From NCBI RefSeq assembly GCF_965638725.1, contig NC_134974.1:496001-560000 (forward strand): a stretch of 64,000 nucleotides of DNA, written 5' to 3'. Below the pieces are notes generated by a model. That model had not been told where the DNA came from and searched no databases. It saw only the letters and a list, made by a program, of their open reading frames with translations. This document shows, piece by piece, positions 47,501 to 60,900 of this stretch (the first letter of the stretch is position 1; the number at the start of each line of letters is the position of its first letter). This DNA comes from Aptenodytes patagonicus (Eukaryota > Chordata > Aves > Sphenisciformes > Spheniscidae). The translations under genes and the position numbers were made by a program.

Positions 47501-48281
47501 CCAGGTTGTGCCAGGTGTTGGCCACGGGCCCTGGTGCCGGCAGGGGTGGCTCAGACCCTGCCAGCCCTCGGGACCCTGCTGGGGGGAGCGGGGACGTGGA
47601 GGGACCCTACCGTTGTAGATGGCGGCGAGGACGAAGGAGAGGACATAGACCCGACCCTCCTTGCCCAGGAATTTGGGGGCCACAAGCAGACTGGCGCAGC
47701 GAAAGTGGGGAGACGTGGCCCAGCCCAAGGTAGTCACCCCTGTGGGGAGCGGAGAGCTGTCCCCATGGTCCCGCAGAGACCCCCCCCGGGGCTCCCAATG
47801 GCCCCCATCACCCCAGTCCAGTCCCGGCCCCATCCTCACCCGCCAGCCCGCAGGAGAGCTTCACCTTGCGCATCTCTGTGATGTTCATGGGGACGATGAG
47901 GAGCTGGCAGAGCCCTGAAACACCCGCAAATGTGCCCTGAGCCCCTAGTGCCACCAGCCCCCCGCCATGCCCGGCACCGGGGCACACTCACCGAGGCCAA
48001 GGAGGGTCCCGACGCCGGCACCCAGGAAGAACTTGCTGCTGCGGTACTGGTCCGGCCGGCTCCAGAGGAACCGGCTGCACGGGGCAGGCAGCAGCGAGAC
48101 CACCACTCGCTTCAGGGCTGGGTGGGGAGGAGGCGTCAGCCCTGCCCTCTCCCACTGCCCATGGGCAACCCCAGCCGGGAGCGGGGTGGGAGGGGATCTC
48201 ACTCGTGTTGGGTGGTTTCTGCCTCCTACGTGCCTCTGTCCCAGCCGAGCGCTCTTGCCCAGGGGCCACCACCGGCTCCAT
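44545..48281 (-). CDS. DCST1: DC-STAMP domain-containing protein 1 (membrane protein with RING-like C-terminus), 16 coding exons
   Basis: Exons: 48281-48203, 48117-47992, 47914-47840, 47739-47611, 47530-47391, 47311-47134, 46969-46826, 46671-46550, 46473-46316, 46151-46052, 45958-45863, 45792-45666, 45535-45419, 45303-45161, 45044-44931, 44823-44545. All phases agree; 708 aa (human 706). Several hydrophobic segments are visible, for example in exons 9, 12 and 14. The DC-STAMP-type region before the tail reads [15 protein letters not shown] and then [11 protein letters not shown]. The C-terminus holds eight spaced cysteines (650, 653, 664, 669, 674, 677, 685, 688), a RING-like C4C4 finger. In animals DCST1 and its partner DCST2 are needed on sperm for egg fusion; a ubiquitin-ligase role for human DCST1 has also been reported. 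Head-to-head with DCST2. Confidence 0.94.
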
Positions 48282-48416
48282 GGCTCTGTGCTTCCTCCTG
48301 GCGACAGCGGGATGCTCCCCTGGAACTGGTGCATTGTGAGCCGCCCATTCCGCCCGCCGTATCCCCACGCCCGGAGCCGGAGAGAGCACCAGGAGCCTGG
48401 GAGAGCCCAGCCCAGC
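48282..48416. promoter_or_regulatory. Bidirectional DCST1/DCST2 promoter region
   Basis: Only 135 bp separate the two divergent start codons (48281 minus, 48417 plus), so the promoters must overlap or lie inside this segment or in the 5' ends of the genes. No TATA box is apparent. The arrangement matches the mammalian locus and suggests coordinated, probably testis-biased, expression. Confidence 0.6.
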
Positions 48417-52230
<3,814 letters not shown>

Positions 52231-52348
52231 TGGCAGGACGGTGCCACGCGGTGGCAAGAACACAGGGCCAGGCTCCGGGGATGTGGCTGGAGCCCAAGTA
52301 GCACGGTGGAAGCCGGGAGCCACTGGGGTGGGTGGGGAGGGGCTGGTG

Positions 52349-52354
52349 AATAAA
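52349..52354 (+). terminator. DCST2 polyadenylation signal AATAAA
   Basis: AATAAA about 120 nt after the DCST2 stop codon. It faces the ZBTB7B signal at 53008 (tail-to-tail genes). Confidence 0.85.
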
Positions 52355-52419
52355 GCACCCAGTCCTCGGGGTGCCAGCATCCCAGTGCCCTGAGCTGGTG
52401 TCCGGCACCCCAGGTGGTC

Positions 52420-52945
52420 CTGACCTTGTGGTGCCCCCAGCCCCGTGCTGCCCCTGGCTCCATCCCTGCCATACCCCCAGCCCCACGGTGCCCCCATCCC
52501 TATTCTCATGGTGCCCCCAGCTCCAGTGTCCCCCAGACCCTCAGTGCCCCCATCCCCATGGTGTCTCCAGCCCTGTCCCTGTCCCCGCAGTGCCCCCAGC
52601 CCCATGATGCCTCCATATCCATATCCATCCCCATGGTGCTCCCAGCCCAGTCCCTGTAGTGTCCCCAGCCCCACAGTGCCCCCACGTCCATCCCTATGGT
52701 GCCCCCAGCCCCTCGATGTCCCTGTCCCCAGCCCCGTGGTGCCCCCCAGCCCCTCGATGTCCCCGTCCCTGTCCCCAGCCCCGTGGTGCTCCCATCTCCA
52801 TCCCTGCAATACCCCCAGCCCCACAGTGCCCCCATCTCCATCCCCATGGTGCCCCCAGCCCTGTCCCTGTCCCCACAGTGCCCCCAGCCCCACAGTGCCC
52901 CCGTCCCCTTCCCTGCAGTGCCCCCAGCCCCGCTCACTCCCCCAG
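52420..52945. repeat. Minisatellite between DCST2 and ZBTB7B 3' ends
   Basis: Many imperfect copies of GTGCCCCCAGCCCC and CCCCATCTCCATCCC, with a 20-40 bp period, filling the tail-to-tail interval. Open frames through it are repeat artefacts. Confidence 0.8.
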
Positions 52946-53007
52946 GCCTGAGCAGAGCTGCACAGGGCAGACAGACAGCCGGGCGCGGGGGGGTCCCTGC
53001 TTCTCCG

Positions 53008-53013
53008 TTTATT
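53008..53013 (-). terminator. ZBTB7B polyadenylation signal AATAAA
   Basis: TTTATT on the plus strand, about 1.08 kb past the ZBTB7B stop (54090). The predicted 3' UTR has the unusual length and AT-rich patches typical of this gene's 3' end. Confidence 0.7.
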
Positions 53014-54089
53014 ACCAAGCAGCCTTCGTTTAAAAAAACAAACACAAACAGACAGACAGACAGACAGACAGAGGCGACCTGGCGGGGCGGGGGGCTGCCG
53101 CCCGCCAATTATTCGTTTGGTTCCTGACACCAGAGAGGTTCAAGTAGCCGAAAATTTCAAGTTCACTCTAAGGCACTTTAAAGCCATGACGGGAGCCGAG
53201 CCCCTCGTCCCCATCACCCCTCCCTGCACCCCATGGCAAGGGACAGACGCGCGGGGGGCCGGGCAGCGCTGGCGGGCAGCAGCGTAGGGGCCGGGGGGGG
53301 GGAATATATTACATCATCTTTTTAAATATAGATAAACTCTTATTTTAGGCAAATAGTGCCGGTCCCCTGCTCCCCCGGGGGGGGGGCTGCGCCCTGGGGG
53401 GCATGTGCAAAGGGCAGAGGGGTGACCGCTGGGGCCCGGCCACCCCGGGGAGGGGGGTCCCACAGGGCCGGGGTGGTTTGGGGGGGGGGGGGGGGGTCGG
53501 GTGGGGGCCGGGGCTGCCCCGCACCCGGGTGGACTCACCCGAATAGTGCAACCAAGAGAAAGCAGCCGGGAGTGCAGGGGCGAGGGGGGCTCGCCGGGGA
53601 GGGGCTGCTCGGGACGGGGAGGGCGGGGACAAGCTATGTACAGCGCGGGGCGGCGGCCCCACCCCCCCCCCGCCGACCGGAGAGAGCGCGGGGCGGGGCC
53701 GCCAGAGGGCGCCCTGGCGGCCCCGCTCCGGGCTCTCCCCGGTTGGGGGGGGGGGGCTCGGTCCGTGGGGGCCCCCTCCCGGTCCCGACCCCGCTGGGGG
53801 GGGGGGGGGGGTGCATCCACGGAGGGGTTTGGGGGGGACGGACTCCCCGGTCCCGCTTCACCCCCCCCCCCCCACCGCCAGGGCTCCGCCGCCCGGGCAC
53901 GGCGGGGGTGGGGCCCGGGCGCGGCAGGGGGCGGCGGGGGACCCCCCCCACCCCATTGTGCAAATCGGCCAGGGGGGAGTTTCCCCCTTTGCATAACTGG
54001 GAACGAACCGTGACGGGAAAAACGGGAACAGAAACCCGGGCGGGCACGGCACGGCTCGGCACGGCATGGCACCCGGCGTCGCAGTGGCC
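53014..54089 (-). other. ZBTB7B: 3' UTR of ZBTB7B
   Basis: Contains a short (CAGA)n microsatellite at 53048-53072, an AT-rich stretch around 53110-53200 and 53300-53350, several G homopolymers (17 G at 53480-53496) and a strong CTCF-type match CCGCCAGAGGGCGCC at 53699-53713. No separate gene seen. Confidence 0.65.
53699..53713 (+). promoter_or_regulatory. CTCF-type motif in ZBTB7B 3' UTR
   Basis: CCGCCAGAGGGCGCC fits the CTCF core consensus closely and has the same orientation as the match at 35849. Binding is inferred from motif only. Confidence 0.45.
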
Positions 54090-56145
54090 CTACACGGTCT
54101 CCACTGGCACGGCGCCGTCCGGCTGTGGCCCTTCCTCGCCCTCCGGCTCCTCTTCCTCCTCCTCGGGCCTTCCCGGACCCCAATAGCGGGCGATGGAGAG
54201 GCGCAGCCCCTCCAGCCGCCCGTTGGAGAGGTCGAGGCCGGGGGGGCCGGCGGGCGGTGGGGGTGGCTCATCACGGCGACGGCGGCGGGTCCGCACCTCC
54301 AGGCAGTTCTGGCCCTTGAGGTGGCCCTTGAGGTGCCGCTGGAGGTGGTCATCCTTGGCGAAGGCCTTGTGGCAGAGGTAGCACTCGTAGGGCCGGGCGC
54401 CCGTGTGCAGGTGCATGTGGTTCTTCAGGTCGTAGCTGTGCAGGAAGCGGGCGCTGCAGTGCTGGCAGGAGTAGGGCCGCTCGCCCGTGTGCTTGCGCAT
54501 GTGGATCTTCAGCTTGTCGTTCCTGGGGGGGGGGAACAGGCAGACGTTGGCATGGGGTGGCCGGCATCCCTGGGGAAGCAGCCACCCGGCCACGGCAGGC
54601 AGGGGGATGGTGCCGGCAGCCCCACGGCAGGGATGCGTGGGCAGGGAATGTGTGGCAGGGATGCTCTGCAGGGCGTGGGGGTCTGGGTGCTCTGGCGGGG
54701 CAGGGGACCACGCCTGGGCTGCCTGGCTAGGGCGTGCGGGGACCGCCGTTGCACCAGCGGTGGTGCAAAATGGGTCCCTGTGTTGTACCACACCAGGGAT
54801 GCAGCCAGGTTTGGCAGGGGATGCTGCCAGGTCCCCCGGGTGGCAGGCAGGGAGGGTCGGTCTGGCAGCACTCATGGGGTGCAGAAGAGCCCACGGTCCT
54901 GCACTGAACCATGGCGGGGATGTGGCCAGGCACTGGCAGGGCTGGCAGGGGAGGTGTTGCGGCGGATGCTGCCAGGTCCCCCGGGTGGCAGGCAGGGAGG
55001 GTCAGTCTGGCAGCACTCATGGGGTGCAGAAGACCCCACAGACCTGGGCTGCACCATGCCAGGGATGTGGCCAGGCACCGGCAGGGCTGGCAGGGGACGT
55101 GCCATGGGGGATGCCGTCGGGTACCTGTCAGGCAGGGAGGGTCCATCCGGCAACACTCACCGTGTGAAGCGGACCCCGCAGACCTGGCAGGCGAAGGGCT
55201 TCTCACCCGTGTGTGTGCGCATGTGGCGGGGCAGCTTGCCGGCGCCGTGGATGACCTTGTGGCAGACGGGGCACTCCTGGGGCATCTGCGAGCGACGCTT
55301 GCGCACCAGCTTGTCGGGGGTATCCAGCCCGGGCGCCAGCGACTCGTGGTGCAGCGAGCTCAGGTACACCATCAGGTCGGGGTCAATGGCGTCCTCATCA
55401 GAGGCGGCCTCCTCGGGGACAGTGGGGGCTGGTAGGGGAAGGGGAAGGGGTGCGGGGCCAGCTCCTCTTCCTCGGGCAGCTCGAAGCTCTCGTAGGGCAG
55501 GGGCAGCCCTCGGGCAGGGGAGGTGAGGGTGGCTGGGGGGGTGGCGGGGGCTGCCGCAGCCCTCGGCCTCGGTGGGCGGCTCCTCAGCATGGTGGTTGAG
55601 CCGGGCGCCGCGGGCTTGCAGGAACTTCGGGTCTTCTTGCTGCGGCCGGGCGGCAGGGCGGGGGGCGGGGGGGCAGGCGCCCGCCTCAGGGAGGCGGCAA
55701 AAGCCTCCAGGTAGCGGCGGGCACGCTCGCAGTCGCTGTCATCGGGGCCGGGCGCCTCCATCCCGCTGCCCTGCAGGATCTCCACGCAGGCGGCAATCAC
55801 GCAGGGGATCTCCAGCAGCCGGGCGGCACGCAGCACCTCACCCATGTTGGCACTGCTGATGGTAGCGTGGCCGTGTAGGCAAACTCCAGCAGTGCGCCCA
55901 GTGCCTCCGCCCACGAAGTCCAGCTCGCAGACCTCCTGCCCCGGCCCCGGCCCGGCAAAGAGCTTCTTAAAGTAGCGGCTGGAGGCGGCCAGGACGGCGC
56001 GGTGGGTGCGGTACTCCAGCCCCTGCGTCTTGATGGTAACGTCGCAGAGCAGCCCCAGCTGCCGCTGCTCATTCAAGCAGCTCAGCAGCTCGCTGCTGTG
56101 CTCGGGGAAGGGGATGCCGATGAGGTCGTCCTCCGGGCTGGCCAT
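54090..56145 (-). CDS. ZBTB7B: ZBTB7B (ThPOK) BTB/zinc-finger transcription factor, two coding exons, reading frame disrupted as assembled
   Basis: Coding exons are 56145-55161 and 54522-54090. The N-terminus ASPEDDLIGIPFPEHSSELL and LGLLCDVTIKTQGLEYRTHR give the BTB domain of ZBTB7B. Later come DEDAIDPDLMVYLSSL and LVRKRRSQMPQECPVCHK, then four zinc fingers ending in LEVRTRRRR, and an acidic C-terminus. It is a repressor best known for committing T cells to the CD4 lineage; nuclear. Oddities: as assembled, no single frame joins BTB to fingers. Conserved EALGALLEFAYTATL (55867-55912) is out of frame by paired indels, and further single-base shifts are needed near 55628, in a C run near 55530-55555, and near 55416. 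Finger 4 carries an extra HLKG from a 12-bp duplication. Upstream non-coding exons were not located. Identity is certain; integrity is not. Confidence 0.9.
54720..55155. repeat. Tandem repeat (about 145 bp) in ZBTB7B intron, derived from the exon 2 donor region
   Basis: Copies share GGCAGGCAGGGAGGGTC (54842, 54989, about 55130) and GGCAGCACTCATGGGGTGCA. The copies resemble the real junction at 55150-55190, where the intron begins ACTCAC (gene strand GTGAGT) and the exon has GACCCCGCAGACCTGG. In the copies the donor reads ATGAGT, so it is inactive. Confidence 0.75.
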
Positions 56146-56379
56146 CGTCCTCACCTGCGGGAAGGATGGGACGCTCACCGACTGGCACGGGAACCAGCCG
56201 AAAGACGGCGCTCGGAGGAAATGTGGTGGCTGAAGCATCAGCTCTGCCACAAAGCTGGGGTGCGAGGAAACCTCCATTGCACAGGGCTCAGTGGCGGTGG
56301 CACCAGGGACCGGGGTTTCGGTGGGACACCGAACTGGGGCAGGCTGGGGCCCAGGGGCTGCCCTCAACCCCCACACCCC

Positions 56380-57830
56380 ATGCCGAGGTTGGCAGGTGGC
56401 AGGCCCCCCACCGCAGCCCCCCGCGCTTCCTCCGCCGCCAGCACCCAGCCGCCTGCGCCGCCCCCCGTGCCACCACAAGGCAAAGGGGGAAATCTCAGCG
56501 TGGCGCCTTTGAACGGCGCCGAGGCGCGGCGCTTCCTGCGCCAGCCCACCCACCCCCCTGGCCCCCCAGCCTCCCGGCACGGCCGGGCGCAGCCGCTGGC
56601 TCCCGGCAGCCCCCGTCCTGGGAACGCGGGCCTCGCCGGCGGCGGGCACGGGTGGGCGGGCGAGTGCCGGGAAGAGGGCCCCGAGGGCCGGGGGCCGCCC
56701 CACAGAGCCCAGCCGGGCTGGGAACGGGGGCCATGCTTCCTGCCACCGCAGATTAGGAATCAGCACCCGCGCCGCCGGTTCCTGCCCCCGCTCCTGGTGG
56801 GGGCCCGGCCCCCTCCCTCCCGCTTTGCCCCAGCCCGGGGCCGCTCCTCGCCCAGCCAAGCCCTGCCTGCGCGAGCCAGGCCTTTCCACGCTGCGGCTGG
56901 CAGGGCTTGCCTCAGCCGTAAACCCGGCACTGCCAGCACTGGCACACGAGGTGCCCATGGTGCTGCACTGGGGACCCGCACATCCCCATGGAGCCAGCGC
57001 GGGTGGGCGATGGAGCCTGTGGGAAGAGGGAGCCCGCTGCCCTCCCAACCCGCAGGCAGGGTACAGGCAGCAGCGGCAGCTCTGGTGCTGCAACCTGGCC
57101 TGCAACCCCCTGCCCAGCCATAGGTAAAGCTCTCCCGGCTGTCTGGTGCTGCTGGGTGACACCAGGGCTGCTGGGTGACACCAGGGCTGCTGGGTGACGC
57201 TGGGGTGGGAGGTCTGTCCGGTGGCTGCAGCCTGCCTGCACCCTGGGGAAGGCAGAGGCGGGCACACAGCACCGCCATGTCCAGGCTCTCAGTGCTGCCA
57301 GAGCCGTGCTGTGCCACGCTGAGCCGAGCCAAGCCATGGCAGATGGTGGCATGTGGCACTGGACATCGCCGAGCCGCACCAGGCCATGCTGAGCCGCGCC
57401 AGGCCCATCCAAACTGAACCCTGCCACGCCGTGCCGGCCTGTGCCAAGCCACGCCGTGCCGTCGGCGGGCGCGGGGGACGTGCCCCCTCTTGCCCGTGGA
57501 GGGGCGGCGCGGCCGGCGGCCCCCGGCGCAGGGGCCCATCCCCGCGCCGGCCGCTCCCTGCGCTTGGGCGGCCGCCAGCTGGGGCTGCCTCGGCAGGCGG
57601 CTGGGAACGGCCCCGGAGCAACCGGCTGTGGAGCCGCCCCAGCCGCTGCCGAGCAGGCCCGACCGGCAGGGCAGGCAGCAGCCGCCCCTGAAACTGGGAG
57701 CCGGGCAGTGCCGACCGCCTGGGATGCCGGCGCCGGCGCCGAGTGCCCATGGCCACCCCCCCCCCCCGCCCCTTGCCAGCAGCCCGTCTTGCCACTGGAC
57801 GGGGTCCCCGCTGCCCGCCGGAGCGGGGGC
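56380..57830. promoter_or_regulatory. CpG-rich region upstream of ZBTB7B coding exon
   Basis: Blocks of dense CpG at about 56400-56850 and 57430-57780 lie upstream of the start codon on the gene strand. They may hold a 5' UTR exon and promoter. At 57130-57200 there is a short 20-bp-period repeat (GGGTGACACCAGGGCTGCT). Confidence 0.4.
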
Positions 57831-57935
57831 GAGCGGATTAGGGGCGATTAATCCATCAGGGCCCCGGGAGACAACAGGCAGCGACAGCCCCCGGTTGGAT
57901 TAGGCAGGATTAGCAGCGGGGGCAGGATTAGGGGA
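57830..57935. promoter_or_regulatory. Cluster of five GGATTA/TAATCC homeodomain sites
   Basis: GGATTA at 57835, 57897, 57907 and 57925 plus TAATCC at 57849, all within 96 bp. This core is bound by OTX/CRX/PITX-type (K50) homeodomains. It lies directly upstream of the ZBTB7B CpG-rich region. Confidence 0.45.
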
Positions 57936-57939
57936 GGCA

Positions 57940-60900
57940 AGCGCCCCGCGCCGCAGCTCGGGAGGCTGGGGCAGGGATGACAGGGACACGGCACCCGCCG
58001 AGGGCACCCCAGAGCCCTGCGGACCCCCAGGGCTGTCACAGGCAGTGGTCCCAGGGTGGGGTGGCACCCGGATCCTCCATCGCTGCCTCCCCCGGCCAAA
58101 CCCCAATGGCAGCAGGAGGGACCCCCCCGTCCCCCGCTCTCCACGGCACCCCCGGCCCCACGAGACACCTGGGCACGGGGCGCTCGCAGGGCTCTTCCTG
58201 CCTGCAGGGCCGGGGCTGGCACCTGCCAGCACGTGCCCACGTGGGGGCTCCTGTACCAGGGGGTGCCTGGGCCCAGCGCAGCAGCCGAGGCCCCAGCCGC
58301 ACCCTGGCGAATGGTGGGGTGCTCCGAGGAACAGGCACGGCCACCGGCCTGGCCATGCCATGGTGCAGGAAGGAGCAGCCTCGGCGCTGCCGAGGCCACG
58401 GAGCTCACCAGCGGAGGCACGGCTCAGCCCGGCGAGGGAGCTGGGACCCCCGCGAGCGGCCGCGGGGCCGGATGCCTGCGGACGAGGGCGTGGGGCTGGG
58501 GCAGGGCGGGGGCGAAGCGGTGGCAGGAGGGGGATTTTCCATCGCACCAAACCGCCCGTTTACGGCTTCTTCCCCAACACCCCCCGCCCCCCCGCGCATC
58601 CTCCCCGCTGGAGCGAAGTCACATGCTGAGCGGGTGCTGCCATCGAGGAGATCACAGCAGCGATAAGGAAACGGGGGGGGACGAGGTGTGAGGGTGCCGG
58701 AGCCGCCCCCGACCCCCGATGTTCCCTGGCCACCGCCAGAGATGATGGTGCGGGGGGCACGGGCCGGGGAGGGGGCAAGCGGCGATGCCCGTGCCCCCAC
58801 CGCACCAGGCCTTTCTCAGTTACGTCAATGCCTGTGGCCAGGCCCATTTCGGCTGCGGCAGCCGCACGGGGCTGGGGAAAGGGGGGGGGTCGCTCCCCAC
58901 GCTGAGCCATGCTGGGGCAGGCAGCAGCGGAAACAATGCCTGCCCAGGTCACCCTGACATCCCGCCGCCGGCCCGCGCCACCTGGCACAACCGCAGCCAG
59001 CCCCATTCACCTGCCAGCCCCCCCCCCCCCTGCCCTGGGGGTCTGGCCGCCCCAGCACAGCTGCACGCAGCAGGGTGGGGGTCCGGCCCTGCAGCACCCA
59101 CCCTGCGTGGGAACTGGATGCGTCCCGTGTCACCAAGCTGGGATGGCACCCTGCACGCGGGCACGGTGCCAGCCTGTGCCAGGCACCAGCCCCGGCTTGG
59201 GGATCGTGGGAGACGTGGGGTGGGAGGGGGTGCCTGGGGGGTCCCCCCACCTGCTCCCCCATGGGGTAGGGGGGCAGGGGTCCCGGGGATTGCGGCCCCC
59301 ACCCCGGGCTGCTGCCGAGTGCCGCTGCTTTCGGTCACAAGAGTTACAAACGCTGTCGAGGGACTTCACAGCCGCACCGGGGAGGATGAGTCACCCAGGA
59401 AGGGGAGTGCGGCGCCAGCCACCGACCCGGCCCCTCACCCCGCAGGGGCCCCTCACCCTTCGGGAGCTGGGAAGGGACCCAGGTGTCTGGGCCGTGCATC
59501 CCACCCACCCACCCATCGCCCTGCCTGAAGCTGGCAGGGAGCAGTGGTGGCCCCAGTGCCCGCCGCCGCAGTGCGGCAGGGTGGCATGGCTGCGGGGTGG
59601 TGGGCTGCGCAGCCCCTCTGCCCGCCTGGCAGGGAAGGCGGTGGGCTGGGGTCCGGCCAGGCTGGCCCTGAAGTAGGCATGTGCCAGAGGTGTGCCGGGG
59701 GTCCCGGTGCTGGAGGGGAGATGGCCGGGGGAAGTGGTCCCGCTCTTTGAAAGAAGAAAACAGCGAGCAGAGACGAAAGGAAATGGTTTGAAGAGAGAAG
59801 AGGATAAACAGACACCCCCCCGCCCCACGATGCTGGGGAGCAAGCCCCATGGCACCATCCCAGCCCCCCGGTGCCATCCAGCTCCTCGCGCCCGCAGTGC
59901 CACCAGGAAAGCTCCTGGTCCCCAGGCACCTCAAGTGCCTCGCAGACACAGCCGTGTGCCGTGGCCAAGGCATGGCAGCCAGCAGCACCGGGGAAGGGGC
60001 TCCAAGCGCCACGGCCCAGGTCTGCCTCCATGCCCAGCCGGCGCTGCCCGGCGCAGCTCCTGGGGCTCGGTGCCAGCCTGGCACAATAGCTGGGCTGGAG
60101 GCTGGGCACAGGCAGCCCTGCCTCAGCAGAGCAGGCGGCTGCAGGACCGGCAGTGTCCCCAGTGCCAACCCCGGCACCTGCAGCGGGGACGAGCAGCCGC
60201 CAGCCCAGCCGAGCCCCCACGCCGGCCCCGTGCTGGCATCACGTCCCCCTCTCGCTGCCAAAACCTTCCCCACCACCCGGGCCAGGCAGAGACGCGTCCA
60301 GCTGCCTGGCATCGCTGCCGCAGGGTGCGGGCCCCGCTCTGCCAGGCCACAGTGACCCAGACCTCGCAACCCGTCCCTTCCCGTCCCATCCCATCCCATC
60401 CCACCAGCAGTGAGGGCAGCGCAGGGCTCAGGCGACGCCAGCATCCCGGCAGCCTCCCGGTCGGTGCCAGAGCAGCCATGCCCGGCCCTCCCCGCGCCCG
60501 GTGGTGCCACGCTGGGTCCCTGCTGCCCCGGCACCTTCCCTGCCGCGACGGCTGGTGGTGGTGGGGTGGGGGCGCAGCTCACCTGGCGGGTGTCCCGGCG
60601 TGGCTCGGCGCTGCGCCGTGGCCGGGTCGGCGGCCCGCGAACAGCAGGGAGGGGAAGGCAGGGTGCTGTGTGAACTTGGCCCCGCTCCCCGCTGCACTTG
60701 AGCGCAGGATCCCACCTCAAAAGGAGTCGACGCCCACACCCCGGGTCACGCACCTCCCAGCCCCGCTTCCCAGAACACACACGGCATTAACCCTTCGCGG
60801 CCGGCGCCGTACCGCGGGGCGCCAACCCGGAACCGGGCAGGGGGCATCCCCTGGCCCCCTCCTGCGGGAGGAAATTCCCAGCACCGGCAGGACGGGCGCC

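Noticed and set aside
52414-53130. Pro/Ser-rich open frames between DCST2 and ZBTB7B
   Set aside because: Translation of the tail-to-tail minisatellite; no splice sites or similarity.
55372-57267. 631-codon open frame extending upstream of the ZBTB7B start
   Set aside because: The part upstream of 56145 is intron; an acceptor CAG lies at 56157-56155. The C-terminal part runs into a shifted frame and stops before the zinc fingers.
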